Assembly: GCA_951813605.1 (NCBI GenBank)
Contig: OX638379.1
Location: forward strand, 878,471 to 942,470
DNA from: an uncultured Bryobacterales bacterium
GTDB taxonomy: Bacteria; Acidobacteriota; Terriglobia; Bryobacterales; UBA6623
Reading direction: 5' to 3'
Length of the DNA: 64,000 nt
Both the position numbers and the translations under genes were made by a program. The notes beneath the pieces are model-generated. The model was not told the DNA's origin. It made no database searches and saw only the letters and a list, made by a program, of their open reading frames with translations. Below, one piece after another: positions 30,750 through 39,426 of this stretch; position 1 is the stretch's first letter; each line of letters starts with the position of its first letter.

Positions 30750-31168
30750 GATTGGAGATTATAGAGAAAAGAGCTGCATACCACACGTTCAGCGATTGTT
30801 CACTGCTAGTTTCTGACGTCGGTTGGTTTCCTTCGCGCTAGCGCCGAGCCGCGAGAGCTCCATCCACTCCGGGCCAGCGGGCTTCCTGGTGCAGATGGGA
30901 GACCCGACGAGCTGGGCGCTCGCGAGAGAATCACTCATTCAATGTCATGCCAATTCCGTGTTTGCTGGAAAGCGTTGGTTGACCGTTACCGCATCTGACG
31001 GTCCGCGTGCCGAGCGAGCCATCGGCACCTGCGCGACGTGCCACGTAAGCTTCTGAGCAGCCTCCCTGGGAAAACCTGCCTCGAGGAGCGGAATAGCAAT
31101 GTCTGGAACTTAAGGGTCGGTTGGTTCGCCCGTCGAGGAGCGAAAGGGGCTGGAGTGCTGGTCGTAGT
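30750..31168. other. Intergenic region, nothing recognised
   Basis: 419 bp between two minus-strand genes. Its part next to 30749 carries the TATAAT of the SelA-like gene 2; otherwise no feature is seen. Confidence 0.4.
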
Positions 31169-32491
31169 TCATCGGTCTGACGTGGCCACATGAGCCAACG
31201 CACGGTTGACCGCCTGGATCGCTTCGTCTACGTCGCGGTCGGAATGAGCGGCCGAAACATAGAATCGCCCGTCCGGCAGCAAGTAGAGGCCTTCGTGCAA
31301 GGCCTGTCGAATGAACCTGCCGAGCAGGTCCCTGTCGTCTTCCAGTGTGTCCCTGTAGTCGCGTATCACCTCCCGCTTCGTAAAGTGCAGCGCGAATGCC
31401 GCACCGAATCCCGTCACCGTCAGGCCGATCCCAGATCGCGACGCTGTATCGCGCACGGCGTCGATGATCCGCTCTCCCGCTTGATTCGCTCGGCGAAGCG
31501 CGTCTCCGTTTCGCTCGGCGAGCGTGTCCAGGCAAGCCCTGGTTCCGGCCAAGGAAAGCGGATTGCCGTTGAACGTGCCCCCGAAAGCGACTCTTCCCGG
31601 TTTGATCTTCTGCATGATCTCGGCTCGGCCGGCAACGGCGCTGATTGTCACACCGCCTCCCAAGGCTTTTCCGAGCGTCGCGACATCCGGAATGACTCCG
31701 AAGGCTTCCTGGGCACCTCCGAGCCCCATGCGGAACCCGGTGATCACCTCGTCGAAAATGAGCAGTGCACCCGCCCGATCACAGATCTCTCGCACAGCCC
31801 CCAGATAGTTGTCCCTAGGAAGAAGGCAGCCGCTGTTGCACAGCACGGGCTCCATCACGACAGCAGCGATTCGGTCGCCTTGACGCGAAAACTGGTCTTC
31901 GAGCAAGTCTAGGTCGTTCCAGCATGACGAAGCCATGTTCTCGGCAGAATTGGAAGCCTGTCCGAGCGATCCGAGCACGGCTCTTGGCGCATTCCGGGGC
32001 CCGAGGGCCTCTGCCGTGGCCTTGTAGCTCACCAAAGCCGAATCCATCCAGCCGTGGTAGTGCCCCTCGAACTTCAAGATGACGGTGCGACCAGTCTGGG
32101 CGCGGGCCAGGCGAAATGCGAGCTGTACCGCTTCGCTTCCGCTGGAAGTCAGCGCGATGCGTTCCGCGCATGGCACGAGTCGTTGGATTCGTTCGCAGAC
32201 TTCCGGCTCGAGTTCGTGTTGCGCGCCGTATGCGAGAGGTAGAGAGGCGGCGGTTCGCATAGCTTCCACCATGCGGGGATGTCGGTGTCCGAGGATCAGC
32301 GGTCCCCACGCCAAAGCGAAGTCGATGTATTCGTTTCCATCGACGTCCCATAGGCGGGCGCCTTCAGCGCCCTTGAAGAAAAGAGGGACCGGTGCGGCTG
32401 CACGAAACGGACTGCTGACGCCATAAGGAAGCGAGTGAGATGCGCGCTTGAGCAATCTGCGCGAACGGGGCCATTTTTCAATCCGCGCCAT
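31169..32491 (-). CDS. Class III aminotransferase, glutamate-1-semialdehyde 2,1-aminomutase-like
   Basis: 440 residues from ATG 32491, chosen because GGAG lies six bases upstream; ATG 32503 and an open frame to 32533 are alternatives. The fold-type I class III pattern is complete: LWDVDGNEYIDFALAWGPLI, LTSSGSEAVQLAFRLAR, FEGHYHGWMDS, LIFDEVITGFRMGLGG (PLP Asp), LGKALGGGVTISAVAG (Schiff-base Lys) and FGGTFNGNPL. The GHYHGW and FGGTFNGNPL blocks are like HemL. Among catabolic genes and with no heme genes near, it more likely acts on an amino acid or amino sugar than in tetrapyrrole synthesis. It has no export signal, so it would act in the cytoplasm. Confidence 0.87.
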   Translation of the reverse strand: MARIEKWPRSRRLLKRASHSLPYGVSSPFRAAAPVPLFFKGAEGARLWDVDGNEYIDFALAWGPLILGHRHPRMVEAMRTAASLPLAYGAQHELEPEVCERIQRLVPCAERIALTSSGSEAVQLAFRLARAQTGRTVILKFEGHYHGWMDSALVSYKATAEALGPRNAPRAVLGSLGQASNSAENMASSCWNDLDLLEDQFSRQGDRIAAVVMEPVLCNSGCLLPRDNYLGAVREICDRAGALLIFDEVITGFRMGLGGAQEAFGVIPDVATLGKALGGGVTISAVAGRAEIMQKIKPGRVAFGGTFNGNPLSLAGTRACLDTLAERNGDALRRANQAGERIIDAVRDTASRSGIGLTVTGFGAAFALHFTKREVIRDYRDTLEDDRDLLGRFIRQALHEGLYLLPDGRFYVSAAHSDRDVDEAIQAVNRALAHVATSDR

Positions 32492-32825
32492 GTGCGTCTC
32501 CATGCTTTGCGATGCCTGCAACAGTAAGGCCAATAGGCAGGAGATGCCGATTAGGGTACCGAATCAGAGCTAGTGCCGGATGACCTCTCGAGCCACCCGT
32601 CGAATGCGAGAGTATCGTCGCCACGGGAACTCCTGTCTGCCCCTGCCTGGATTCTGCGGACTTCGAGTCTGGGGATGCCCGCCAATTCAACCCATCAGAC
32701 TTGCACGGCAACCGATTGGCTCCGTGGCCCCCTCCGAGTGTGGGCTTGGATGTCGACCCCGCGTAGACAGGCTCCTCGCCCCCGGTCTGGACCTCCACGT
32801 CCGGGAATACGGCGAACACCGATGG
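32492..32825. other. Intergenic region, nothing recognised
   Basis: About 330 bp. Open frames on the plus strand here continue as antisense shadows of the PIG-L gene and lack coding character. Confidence 0.4.
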
Positions 32826-33809
32826 TCAAGAATCAACCGCGTGGTCGGCGACGTAGCGGTCGGCGTACGATTGCGACGAGCCTTTGTAGTGAAAGTATTC
32901 TCCGTATTCCAAGCCGTGTCGCAAACCGCGCTCCCGATCGCGTCGCAGAGCGATGTGCTTGGCGTACTGGAGGTTCGCAGTCTCGTCGTCGCCGCCGAGG
33001 AGAGGCAGGCGCTTGCCCTGCTCGGAGAGACGGCGTCTCAGCATGGAACCGGTGGTGCCGGCCGGGCCTTGCGTGACGTTCGCGACGTTCACCGAAGCCT
33101 TCTGGTCCATGTATCGACCGATATCAACGACACGATTCACCAGTTGCGGGCCGCGCGAGAAATAGTAGCGTTCTTTCACGGCGCGGGGCTCGAGACCTGC
33201 TTTGAAGTGCTCCGGATAGTCCCGCCGAGATCCTGCCATCCAGGCGGCCGCTTGGACGGCTTTCGCCGTAACGTAGTGATCCGGGTTTTCCTCATAGAGT
33301 CCCGAGGGATCGTAGACGACAATCGTGTCCACCTTGTACAGGCGGAACAGGAAAATCAAACGTGCGCGCAGCTCGAGGATCTGGGCACCGTCCATCAGAT
33401 GGTTGCGGTAACCGAGGAGCTCTACATCCGCGATTCCCATTCGCCGAGCGACTTCCCGCGTGTCGCGCTCGTTGTTCAGGATGACCTCGCCGATGGTGTC
33501 GCCGCGACCGGCCATCTCGTCATTGGACACGTTGATCAAGACTCCGCGGTAACCCTCGTCTATCAGCTTGAGAACGGTTCCGGCGGCGAAAATGGGAATG
33601 TCGTCGGTGTGCGGCTGGATGGCGGCAAGGGTCTTGCCGTGGTGCGGCTTGTCTTCCAATGGCCGTTCGATATGGATCTCGTCCACGTTCCAGTCGGTGG
33701 CCCCTCCTCCTCCAGGCTCCGACGCTTCCTGCTCCGGCACCTGCGCCGAAGCGGTGCCGAGGAACGCGCCGCTCCCGACACCGCCGCCTACGAATTTGCG
33801 TCGATTCAT
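32826..33809 (-). CDS. Tat-exported PIG-L (LmbE-like) deacetylase family protein
   Basis: 327 residues. The twin-arginine start MNRRKFVGGGVGSGAFLGTA with SAQ cleavage site indicates export. The PIG-L fold begins TLAAIQPHTDDIPIFAAGTV. The zinc motif is QPHTDD (H67, D69, D70), where most members have AHPDDE, so the general-base Asp and zinc Asp are kept but the preceding residues differ. A later His for the zinc is likely in NPDHYVTAKAV. Known members remove N-acetyl groups from GlcNAc-containing lipids, mycothiol precursors or antibiotics. In this context it would deacetylate an amino-sugar or amide in the periplasm. It is divergent from SelA-like gene 3, with 97 bp between starts. Confidence 0.87.
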   Translation of the reverse strand: MNRRKFVGGGVGSGAFLGTASAQVPEQEASEPGGGGATDWNVDEIHIERPLEDKPHHGKTLAAIQPHTDDIPIFAAGTVLKLIDEGYRGVLINVSNDEMAGRGDTIGEVILNNERDTREVARRMGIADVELLGYRNHLMDGAQILELRARLIFLFRLYKVDTIVVYDPSGLYEENPDHYVTAKAVQAAAWMAGSRRDYPEHFKAGLEPRAVKERYYFSRGPQLVNRVVDIGRYMDQKASVNVANVTQGPAGTTGSMLRRRLSEQGKRLPLLGGDDETANLQYAKHIALRRDRERGLRHGLEYGEYFHYKGSSQSYADRYVADHAVDS

Positions 33810-33906
33810 GTCGTTCCCCCTCCGCGTTTTCGCGATCTGATGAGCCGCTCAAAGTGTTGAGCCAGACCTATACTACAGGCGTGCAACGAGCGGATAGGAG
33901 CACTTG

Positions 33907-35532
33907 ATGAACGGCCTGGGCGATTGGATTCGGAAATCCCAAACCGCGGTGACACGCCGGGGATTGTTTCAGGGAGGCGGATTGGCAGCGCTGCTCGGAG
34001 TACCCGGCCTGCGTTCCAAGGCCCGGGCCGCTCTCGAGCTTAGCCCGCGGCTCTACGAGTCGATCGGTGTAAGGCCAGTCATCAACTGCAAAGGGACCTT
34101 CACGATTATCAGCGGGTCATTGGCGCTTCCCGAGGTCCGGGAGGCGATGCTCGAGGCCTCGCAGCGCTTCGTCCATATCGATGAGCTGATGGACGCGGCG
34201 GGAGCGCGAATCGCCGAGATCACGGGCGCGGAATCGGCAATCGTGACCTGCGGCTGCGCCGCTGCGCTGGCGCACGCGACGGCCGGAGCTGTCGCGGGGG
34301 GCGACCCGGAGAAGATCCAGCGTCTGCCGGATCTCGACGGGCTCAAGAACGAGGTGGTTGCCCCGAGCTACTCGCGTAACGTCTACGACCACGCGATTCG
34401 CATGGTGGGCGTGAAGATGATCACCGTTTCGAACTTGCAGGAGATGGAAGCAGCATTGGGTCCAAGCACGGCTCTAGTGACGGTGCTCGCTTCGCCCAGC
34501 GATACCGGTGCATTCGGCTTGGAACCGATTGCCAAGCTAGCGCACGAGCACGGCGTTCCAGTCTTGGTGGATGCCGCTGCGGAAGGACTGGCGATTCCCG
34601 ACATTCATCTCGCACGAGGTGCGGATCTAGTCGCCTACAGCGGCGGCAAGGCGCTGCGAGGGCCGCAGAGCGCGGGGCTTCTCATGGGTCGAAAAGACCT
34701 TGTCCGAGCCGCTTGGATCAACTCAGCGCCGCACCATGCAGCCGGGCGTGCCATGAAAGTCGGCAAGGAAGACATCATGGGCATGCTCGCCGCGGTCGAG
34801 ATGTGGGTAAAGCGCGACCATGAGGCAGAGTGGAAGACTTGGACGGGCTGGCTCGATGAGATCGCTGAAAGCGTGAAACGAGTCGAAGGCGTGTCGACCG
34901 AGGTGCTGCAGCCTTCCGGGCTGTCGAACTACTCGCCGCGCCTGGAGATTAGCTGGGACGGCGACCAGCTCGGCGTCTACGGTGCCGAGATCGAGAAGCG
35001 GCTGTGGAGTGGCGATCCCCGGATAGTGCTGGCGTCAGGTAAAGGAAGCAGGCGCGAGGGCGGCATGTCCGGCGTCATTGTGATGCCGTGGCAGATGTCG
35101 CCGGGCGAGGCAACCAATGTCGCGGAAGCGTTGCGCGAGAGTCTAGCGAGTCCGCCGACTCCTGCTATGTCCAGTACCGATCAAACGCCCGAGCAAGTGG
35201 CCGGCCAATGGGACGTCGCAATCGACTTCCCGGTCTCGCCCGGCCGTCACACCATCTTCCTTGAGCAGTCGGGAGGCGATCTTCGCGGTTCGCATCGCGG
35301 CGATCGGACCGGCGGAGACTTGAGTGGCTGGGTGGATGGCAATCATGTCCACCTAACCAGCCGTCACCGCTGGGAAGGTTCCCGTTTTGGCTTCACGTTC
35401 GATGGCACGGTGCAAGACGACCGGATCGATGGCCAGGTCGACGTAGGCGAATACTTCACCGCGCAATTCTCCGCCCAGCGGCACACCTATGGACTGCCGG
35501 CTCGTCCTGCGCGGCCACAGAAGAACGTCTGA
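33907..35532 (+). CDS. SelA-like PLP-dependent enzyme 3, Tat signal, extra C-terminal beta domain
   Basis: 541 residues from ATG 33907 (a TTG sits directly before it). The Tat signal is TRRGLFQGGGLAALLGVPGL. The SelA-like core spans about residues 48-420: YESIGVRPVINCKGTFTII, TCGCAAALAHATAGAV, VLVDAAAEG (PLP Asp) and Schiff-base Lys in YSGGKALRGPQSAG. Unlike paralogues 1 and 2, it has a C-terminal ~115-residue domain after a proline-rich linker (SPPTPAMSSTDQTPEQVAGQ), with alternating beta strands (WDVAIDFPVSPGRHTIFLEQ, GGDLRGSHRGDRTGGDLSG, FGFTFDGTVQDDRIDGQVD). This looks like a small lipocalin-like or beta-sandwich domain that may bind substrate or anchor the enzyme. The M81 gene follows eight bases after the stop. 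Confidence 0.87.
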   Translation: MNGLGDWIRKSQTAVTRRGLFQGGGLAALLGVPGLRSKARAALELSPRLYESIGVRPVINCKGTFTIISGSLALPEVREAMLEASQRFVHIDELMDAAGARIAEITGAESAIVTCGCAAALAHATAGAVAGGDPEKIQRLPDLDGLKNEVVAPSYSRNVYDHAIRMVGVKMITVSNLQEMEAALGPSTALVTVLASPSDTGAFGLEPIAKLAHEHGVPVLVDAAAEGLAIPDIHLARGADLVAYSGGKALRGPQSAGLLMGRKDLVRAAWINSAPHHAAGRAMKVGKEDIMGMLAAVEMWVKRDHEAEWKTWTGWLDEIAESVKRVEGVSTEVLQPSGLSNYSPRLEISWDGDQLGVYGAEIEKRLWSGDPRIVLASGKGSRREGGMSGVIVMPWQMSPGEATNVAEALRESLASPPTPAMSSTDQTPEQVAGQWDVAIDFPVSPGRHTIFLEQSGGDLRGSHRGDRTGGDLSGWVDGNHVHLTSRHRWEGSRFGFTFDGTVQDDRIDGQVDVGEYFTAQFSAQRHTYGLPARPARPQKNV

Positions 35533-35540
35533 AACGCTTG

Positions 35541-37100
35541 ATGGCGACTGTACCTCGGATTGCCGTGGCTGGAATCCTCCACGAATCGAATACGTTTTCG
35601 CCCAAGCTAACGGACTTGCGGGATTTCACCGAGGGTGCGACCTGCCGGGGAGCGGAAGTCGAGCAGGAATTCGGCGAAGCCGCTCACGAGGTCGGCGGAT
35701 TCTTTGAGGGAGCGAAAGAGTTCGGGTTGCAACTCGTCCCCACTCTTGTCGCGAATGCCACGCCTTCGGGGACGGTGGCTGACGAAGCGTTTGAAGCTCT
35801 CGTGGCTGAGTTGGTTGACCGCGTTACGCAAGCCGGGAAGATCGACGGGCTGCTCCTAGCGTTGCACGGTGCCATGGTCGCTCAGAGCAACGCGGCCGCT
35901 GACGCCGAAGTTCTCCGTCGCGTTCGGCTGGCCCTAGGACCGGCTTTGCCCGTCGTGGTGACTCACGACGCTCACGCCAATGTTGCCCCTGACGAAATCG
36001 ATTTGGCGACCGCTCTGGTGATCTATAAGGAAGTCCCGCATGTGGACCAGCGCGCGTGCGGGAAGAGAGCGGCTTGGATCATCTCCCGGATTGCGGCGGA
36101 AGGACTCCTTCCCGCTCAGGCTATCGTGAAGCCGCCGCTGCTCTACAGCATTGTCTATCACAACACCACGAAGCCGCCGATGCTTGCGCTGGTCGAGGAA
36201 CTGAAGCGCTTGGAGCTGGAGGATTCCAGAATATTGGCCGCAAACGCAGCGGTTGGGTATCAGTACGCCGATGTGCCGCAAATGGGGCCCAGCATCGTGG
36301 TTGTGACCGATGGCGACGAGCAGCTAGCCCGGCGTGAGGCGGGCCGTTTGGCCGACCTCATGTGGGAGCACCGTCGCGAGATGACGACTGAGATCCCGTA
36401 TGCCGCGGAGGCGGTGCGGCTGGTGATGGAGGCGGATCGTCGCCCCGCCGTGCTGGTGGATCTAGGGGACAACATCGGGGGCGGTTCCGCCGGGGACGGA
36501 ACGACCCTGCTCGCGGAACTTATCGAGCAGGGTGCGTCGGCGTTTGTGGTGCCGCTTTACGACCCGGCTGCGGTCGAAAAGGCGTTCCGCGTCGGCGTAG
36601 GCGGCTGCTTCGGCATGGCTGTCGGCGGCAAGACTGACGACCTGCATGGCAAACCGGTTCCCATCAAAGGCAAGGTGAAGTTACTTTACGATGGCAAGTA
36701 CGTGGAAACGGCGGCACGACATGGCGGCTTGCGGTACTTGGATCAAGGCCCGACGGCCGTGATTGAAATGGCCGGGGCGACCGCGGGTGAACCTAGCTTC
36801 GTCCTAGTCAATAGCAAGCGACACCCTCCCTTCAGCTTGGGACAGCTGACAAGCGCGGGAATTCAACCCGATCGCCAAGAGATCCTCGTGGTCAAGGCGG
36901 CCGTGGCATTCCGCGCGGCTTACGAGCCGATCGCCGGCACGATCGTCGAAGTTGACACGCCAGGGCTCACTGCTGTGAACCCGAGGCGCTTCAATTACGA
37001 GCGAACCAGAGCCGACCTCTACCTACCTGGCGGGCAGGAAAGGCCCTATGTCCCATCACGCGCGGGACTTGGATGTGGCCCGGCACACGGGGAAACATAG
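35541..37100 (+). CDS. M81 family metallopeptidase (MlrC-like)
   Basis: 519 residues from ATG 35541. M81 hallmarks: N-terminal RIAVAGILHESNTFSPKLTD, LLALHGAMVAQ, VVTHDAHANV (zinc His/Asp), YKEVPHVDQRACG, then the C-terminal MlrC domain with VLVDLGDNIGGGSAGDGT and VNSKRHPPFSLGQL. The family prototype MlrC opens the peptide made from microcystin breakdown, but most members are uncharacterised amidases or peptidases. There is no signal peptide, so it is cytoplasmic. It lies eight bases after SelA-like gene 3 and is probably co-transcribed, which ties this PLP enzyme to peptide or amide catabolism. Confidence 0.92.
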   Translation: MATVPRIAVAGILHESNTFSPKLTDLRDFTEGATCRGAEVEQEFGEAAHEVGGFFEGAKEFGLQLVPTLVANATPSGTVADEAFEALVAELVDRVTQAGKIDGLLLALHGAMVAQSNAAADAEVLRRVRLALGPALPVVVTHDAHANVAPDEIDLATALVIYKEVPHVDQRACGKRAAWIISRIAAEGLLPAQAIVKPPLLYSIVYHNTTKPPMLALVEELKRLELEDSRILAANAAVGYQYADVPQMGPSIVVVTDGDEQLARREAGRLADLMWEHRREMTTEIPYAAEAVRLVMEADRRPAVLVDLGDNIGGGSAGDGTTLLAELIEQGASAFVVPLYDPAAVEKAFRVGVGGCFGMAVGGKTDDLHGKPVPIKGKVKLLYDGKYVETAARHGGLRYLDQGPTAVIEMAGATAGEPSFVLVNSKRHPPFSLGQLTSAGIQPDRQEILVVKAAVAFRAAYEPIAGTIVEVDTPGLTAVNPRRFNYERTRADLYLPGGQERPYVPSRAGLGCGPAHGET

Positions 37101-37376
37101 CGGCGGTTCCTGGCTTAGCCAGAGTGCGAGTCCCGCAGTAACGAACTCGGCAAGCCATTGGCGGTGCACCGCTCGGCGGCGCGCAGCGAGGCCCCGCGAG
37201 ATCGTACTAGGGCGATTGGCGGGACAATGCCAAAGTGGGATGACCGCGGATATCTACGGAAGAGCGCAAGTCCCTCAATTCGTCGGCGAGGATTCGGAAA
37301 CGCGTAACAGAGTCGAGGTGCCGACCCGAGAGCCCCCCAGGCAAGTTCGGCTGCGTCCGCTGGAAGGAGGAAACTG

Positions 37377-38558
37377 ATGACTCGAGCCTTCCGAGGCCTG
37401 CTGGTCGTTCTGCTGTGTGCTTCGCGGATGGCCCTAGCCCAGGGCGATTTCCACGAGCGGTCGTTGGTCATGGATGCCCACGTGCATATGACGACCCGCT
37501 CCTTGCTCGAGGGTGTTGATATAGGGGACCGAACGTCAGACGGGCATGTGGACCTTCCTCGGCTAGCCGAGGGCGGCGTAGATGCGGTGTTCTTCTCCGT
37601 CTACACCCCGGAGGCCTATTACCCGGCACGCTACGAAGTGAAGAACACCTTCCGTGTCGTGGAACTCGCGCTGCAACAGATCGAGAAGAACAGCGATCTG
37701 GTCGAGCTGGCGTTCAACGCGTCGGACATCGAGCGTATAGCCGACTCCGGCAAGATCGCCGCCTTCTTGGATCTTGAAGGGCCGTTCGATCTGGACGGGG
37801 ATCTAAGTATCCTGCAGGCCCTGTACCGCATGGGCCCGCGCTCGGTGCAGCTGACAGCCCACAACTACACAAATCAGTTCGCCGACTCCTGTTGCGACTT
37901 GTCGAGCTGGGGGGGGCTCAACGAGCGAGGGCGCCGCGTGATACGCGAGATGAATCGGCTCGGCATGGTGATCAACGTGGCACATGGTTCGAACGAGACG
38001 ATACTGCACGCGGTTTCCGCCAGCGAGGACCCCGTCATCTACACGCACGGCGGGTTTCGAAGCATAATCGACATCAAGCGTCTGATCAGCGACGAGGCAG
38101 CGAGGGCGGTGGCCGCCGCGGGCGGGGTAATCGCCGTGCAGTTCGGCAATTCGTTCAACAATCCGAGGTACTTCAGGTGGAAGTTCGATGGACCGCCGGT
38201 CGCGGACATTTCCACGAAGCTCGGTCGCTACGCTGGAATGACCATCGCCGACATTGACGCCGAACTGGCGACGGGGCTGCCCTTCGTCACTTCAACCGGT
38301 TCCGTCCCGGAGGAGTATCGGATGAGCGTCGACCAGCTCGCGCGTAACATCGACTTCGGAGTGAAGTTAGTGGGGGAGGATCGTATTGCTCTCGGCTCGG
38401 ACTTCGATGGCGGCCCGCTACTTCCGCGCGAAATGAAGGATGCCAGCGACTACGGAGAGATCACCAAGGCGCTGGGCCGACTGGGCTACAGCGAACGTCG
38501 CATCCGGAAGATCTTGGGAGGGAATCTACTGCGCGTGATCCGAGAGGTAGCCGATTAA
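37377..38558 (+). CDS. Exported M19 membrane-dipeptidase-like metallohydrolase
   Basis: 393 residues. ATG 37377 has an ideal GGAGGAAAC ribosome site. The signal peptide is RGLLVVLLCASRMALAQ. The M19 fold is recognisable: LVMDAHVHMTTRS (H35, H37), FLDLEGPFDLDGD (bridging E134), VQLTAHNYTNQFADS, MVINVAHGSNETIL (H203), IYTHGGFRSI (H224) and ALGSDFDG (substrate-side Asp). The usual first motif is His-x-Asp; here it is His-x-His, which could change the metal site or substrate. Typical enzymes cleave dipeptides, including those with a D-residue at the C-terminus, in the periplasm. That suits the surrounding set of peptide and amide hydrolases. Confidence 0.87.
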   Translation: MTRAFRGLLVVLLCASRMALAQGDFHERSLVMDAHVHMTTRSLLEGVDIGDRTSDGHVDLPRLAEGGVDAVFFSVYTPEAYYPARYEVKNTFRVVELALQQIEKNSDLVELAFNASDIERIADSGKIAAFLDLEGPFDLDGDLSILQALYRMGPRSVQLTAHNYTNQFADSCCDLSSWGGLNERGRRVIREMNRLGMVINVAHGSNETILHAVSASEDPVIYTHGGFRSIIDIKRLISDEAARAVAAAGGVIAVQFGNSFNNPRYFRWKFDGPPVADISTKLGRYAGMTIADIDAELATGLPFVTSTGSVPEEYRMSVDQLARNIDFGVKLVGEDRIALGSDFDGGPLLPREMKDASDYGEITKALGRLGYSERRIRKILGGNLLRVIREVAD

Positions 38559-38574
38559 CGCTGGGTTCGTCGCG

Positions 38575-39426
38575 TCAAGTGAGTTCGGCACCCCTTGTTA
38601 GGTCGTCGCCAATGATTGAGGGGCACCAGTAGCGCTCGATGTGTTCGATCACAAGCTCGGTCCCGCGATCATGGCTCACGTAAGGCTCGTCCCGCGGGTC
38701 GTACATCGAGTCAGTCAGGTCGCGAGCTAGGACGACATTCTTCCCGAGCCGTACCTGCTGGCGAATTCCGAAGGGGCGCCCGAGCACGCAAATATTGGTG
38801 TGGACACCCATCAACACGACATTGGCGATTCCTCTCAATTCGAAGTAGTTGAAAATCTCCTGGCCATCGTCGCTGATCCCGTCGACTTCCGCGATCTCTA
38901 TGTCGGGGTGCTGACGATCAAAGAACCTCTTGCGCTCCCTGACAACTTCGTCGTCGCACGGGTCTTTGTCCTGAATCGGCAAGGGGCCCTCGGAGTGCGG
39001 GTCCAGGTAGCACCACTTTGCGATTGGAACGGGCGGCTCGGCAAAAGGGGCAGCCAGGATGCGCTCGCGCTGAAGTGTCCCGGCGTAGAAGTCCATCGTG
39101 CCGCTGGGCGCGTGGACGATCGAGACACCCAATCCACGCGCAGCACCGATAACTCGATTCATCTCCGGAATCATGGCTACCACGCGGCCGACAGAACTTA
39201 GGCAGTAGTGGTCGTTCCACATATCGCAGATGATGATGGCTGTCTCTGCCGCCTTCCAATTGACCAGTCGCTGGATGGCTGCGATTTCGCCTTCGCGTTC
39301 GACGCGACTGCGGGTGTCGAGGCGGAGTGTCGCACCTTGCTGGGCCGGCCGGCGAACGAGCCGCTGGGCCGCGGCGATGACGGCGACGCCTCCTAGGCCA
39401 GCTAGCAACGCTTGTCGACGAGTCAT
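38575..39426 (-). CDS. Tat-exported cysteine hydrolase, isochorismatase-like
   Basis: 283 residues. The N-terminus MTRRQALLAGLGGVAVIAAA is a Tat-type signal. The isochorismatase/nicotinamidase fold shows the catalytic Asp in ETAIIICDMWNDHYC, a Lys candidate in IPIQDKDP or the later REVKRFF-like region, and the nucleophile Cys in VVLMGVHTNICVLGRPFGIR. Family members hydrolyse amides such as nicotinamide, carbamoyl compounds or biuret. It is convergent with the M19 gene, with 16 bp between stop codons, and no terminator fits in that gap. Confidence 0.85.
   Translation of the reverse strand: MTRRQALLAGLGGVAVIAAAQRLVRRPAQQGATLRLDTRSRVEREGEIAAIQRLVNWKAAETAIIICDMWNDHYCLSSVGRVVAMIPEMNRVIGAARGLGVSIVHAPSGTMDFYAGTLQRERILAAPFAEPPVPIAKWCYLDPHSEGPLPIQDKDPCDDEVVRERKRFFDRQHPDIEIAEVDGISDDGQEIFNYFELRGIANVVLMGVHTNICVLGRPFGIRQQVRLGKNVVLARDLTDSMYDPRDEPYVSHDRGTELVIEHIERYWCPSIIGDDLTRGAELT

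Noticed and set aside
32580..33860. 426-codon plus-strand frame
   Set aside because: Antisense shadow of the PIG-L deacetylase gene; no family features.
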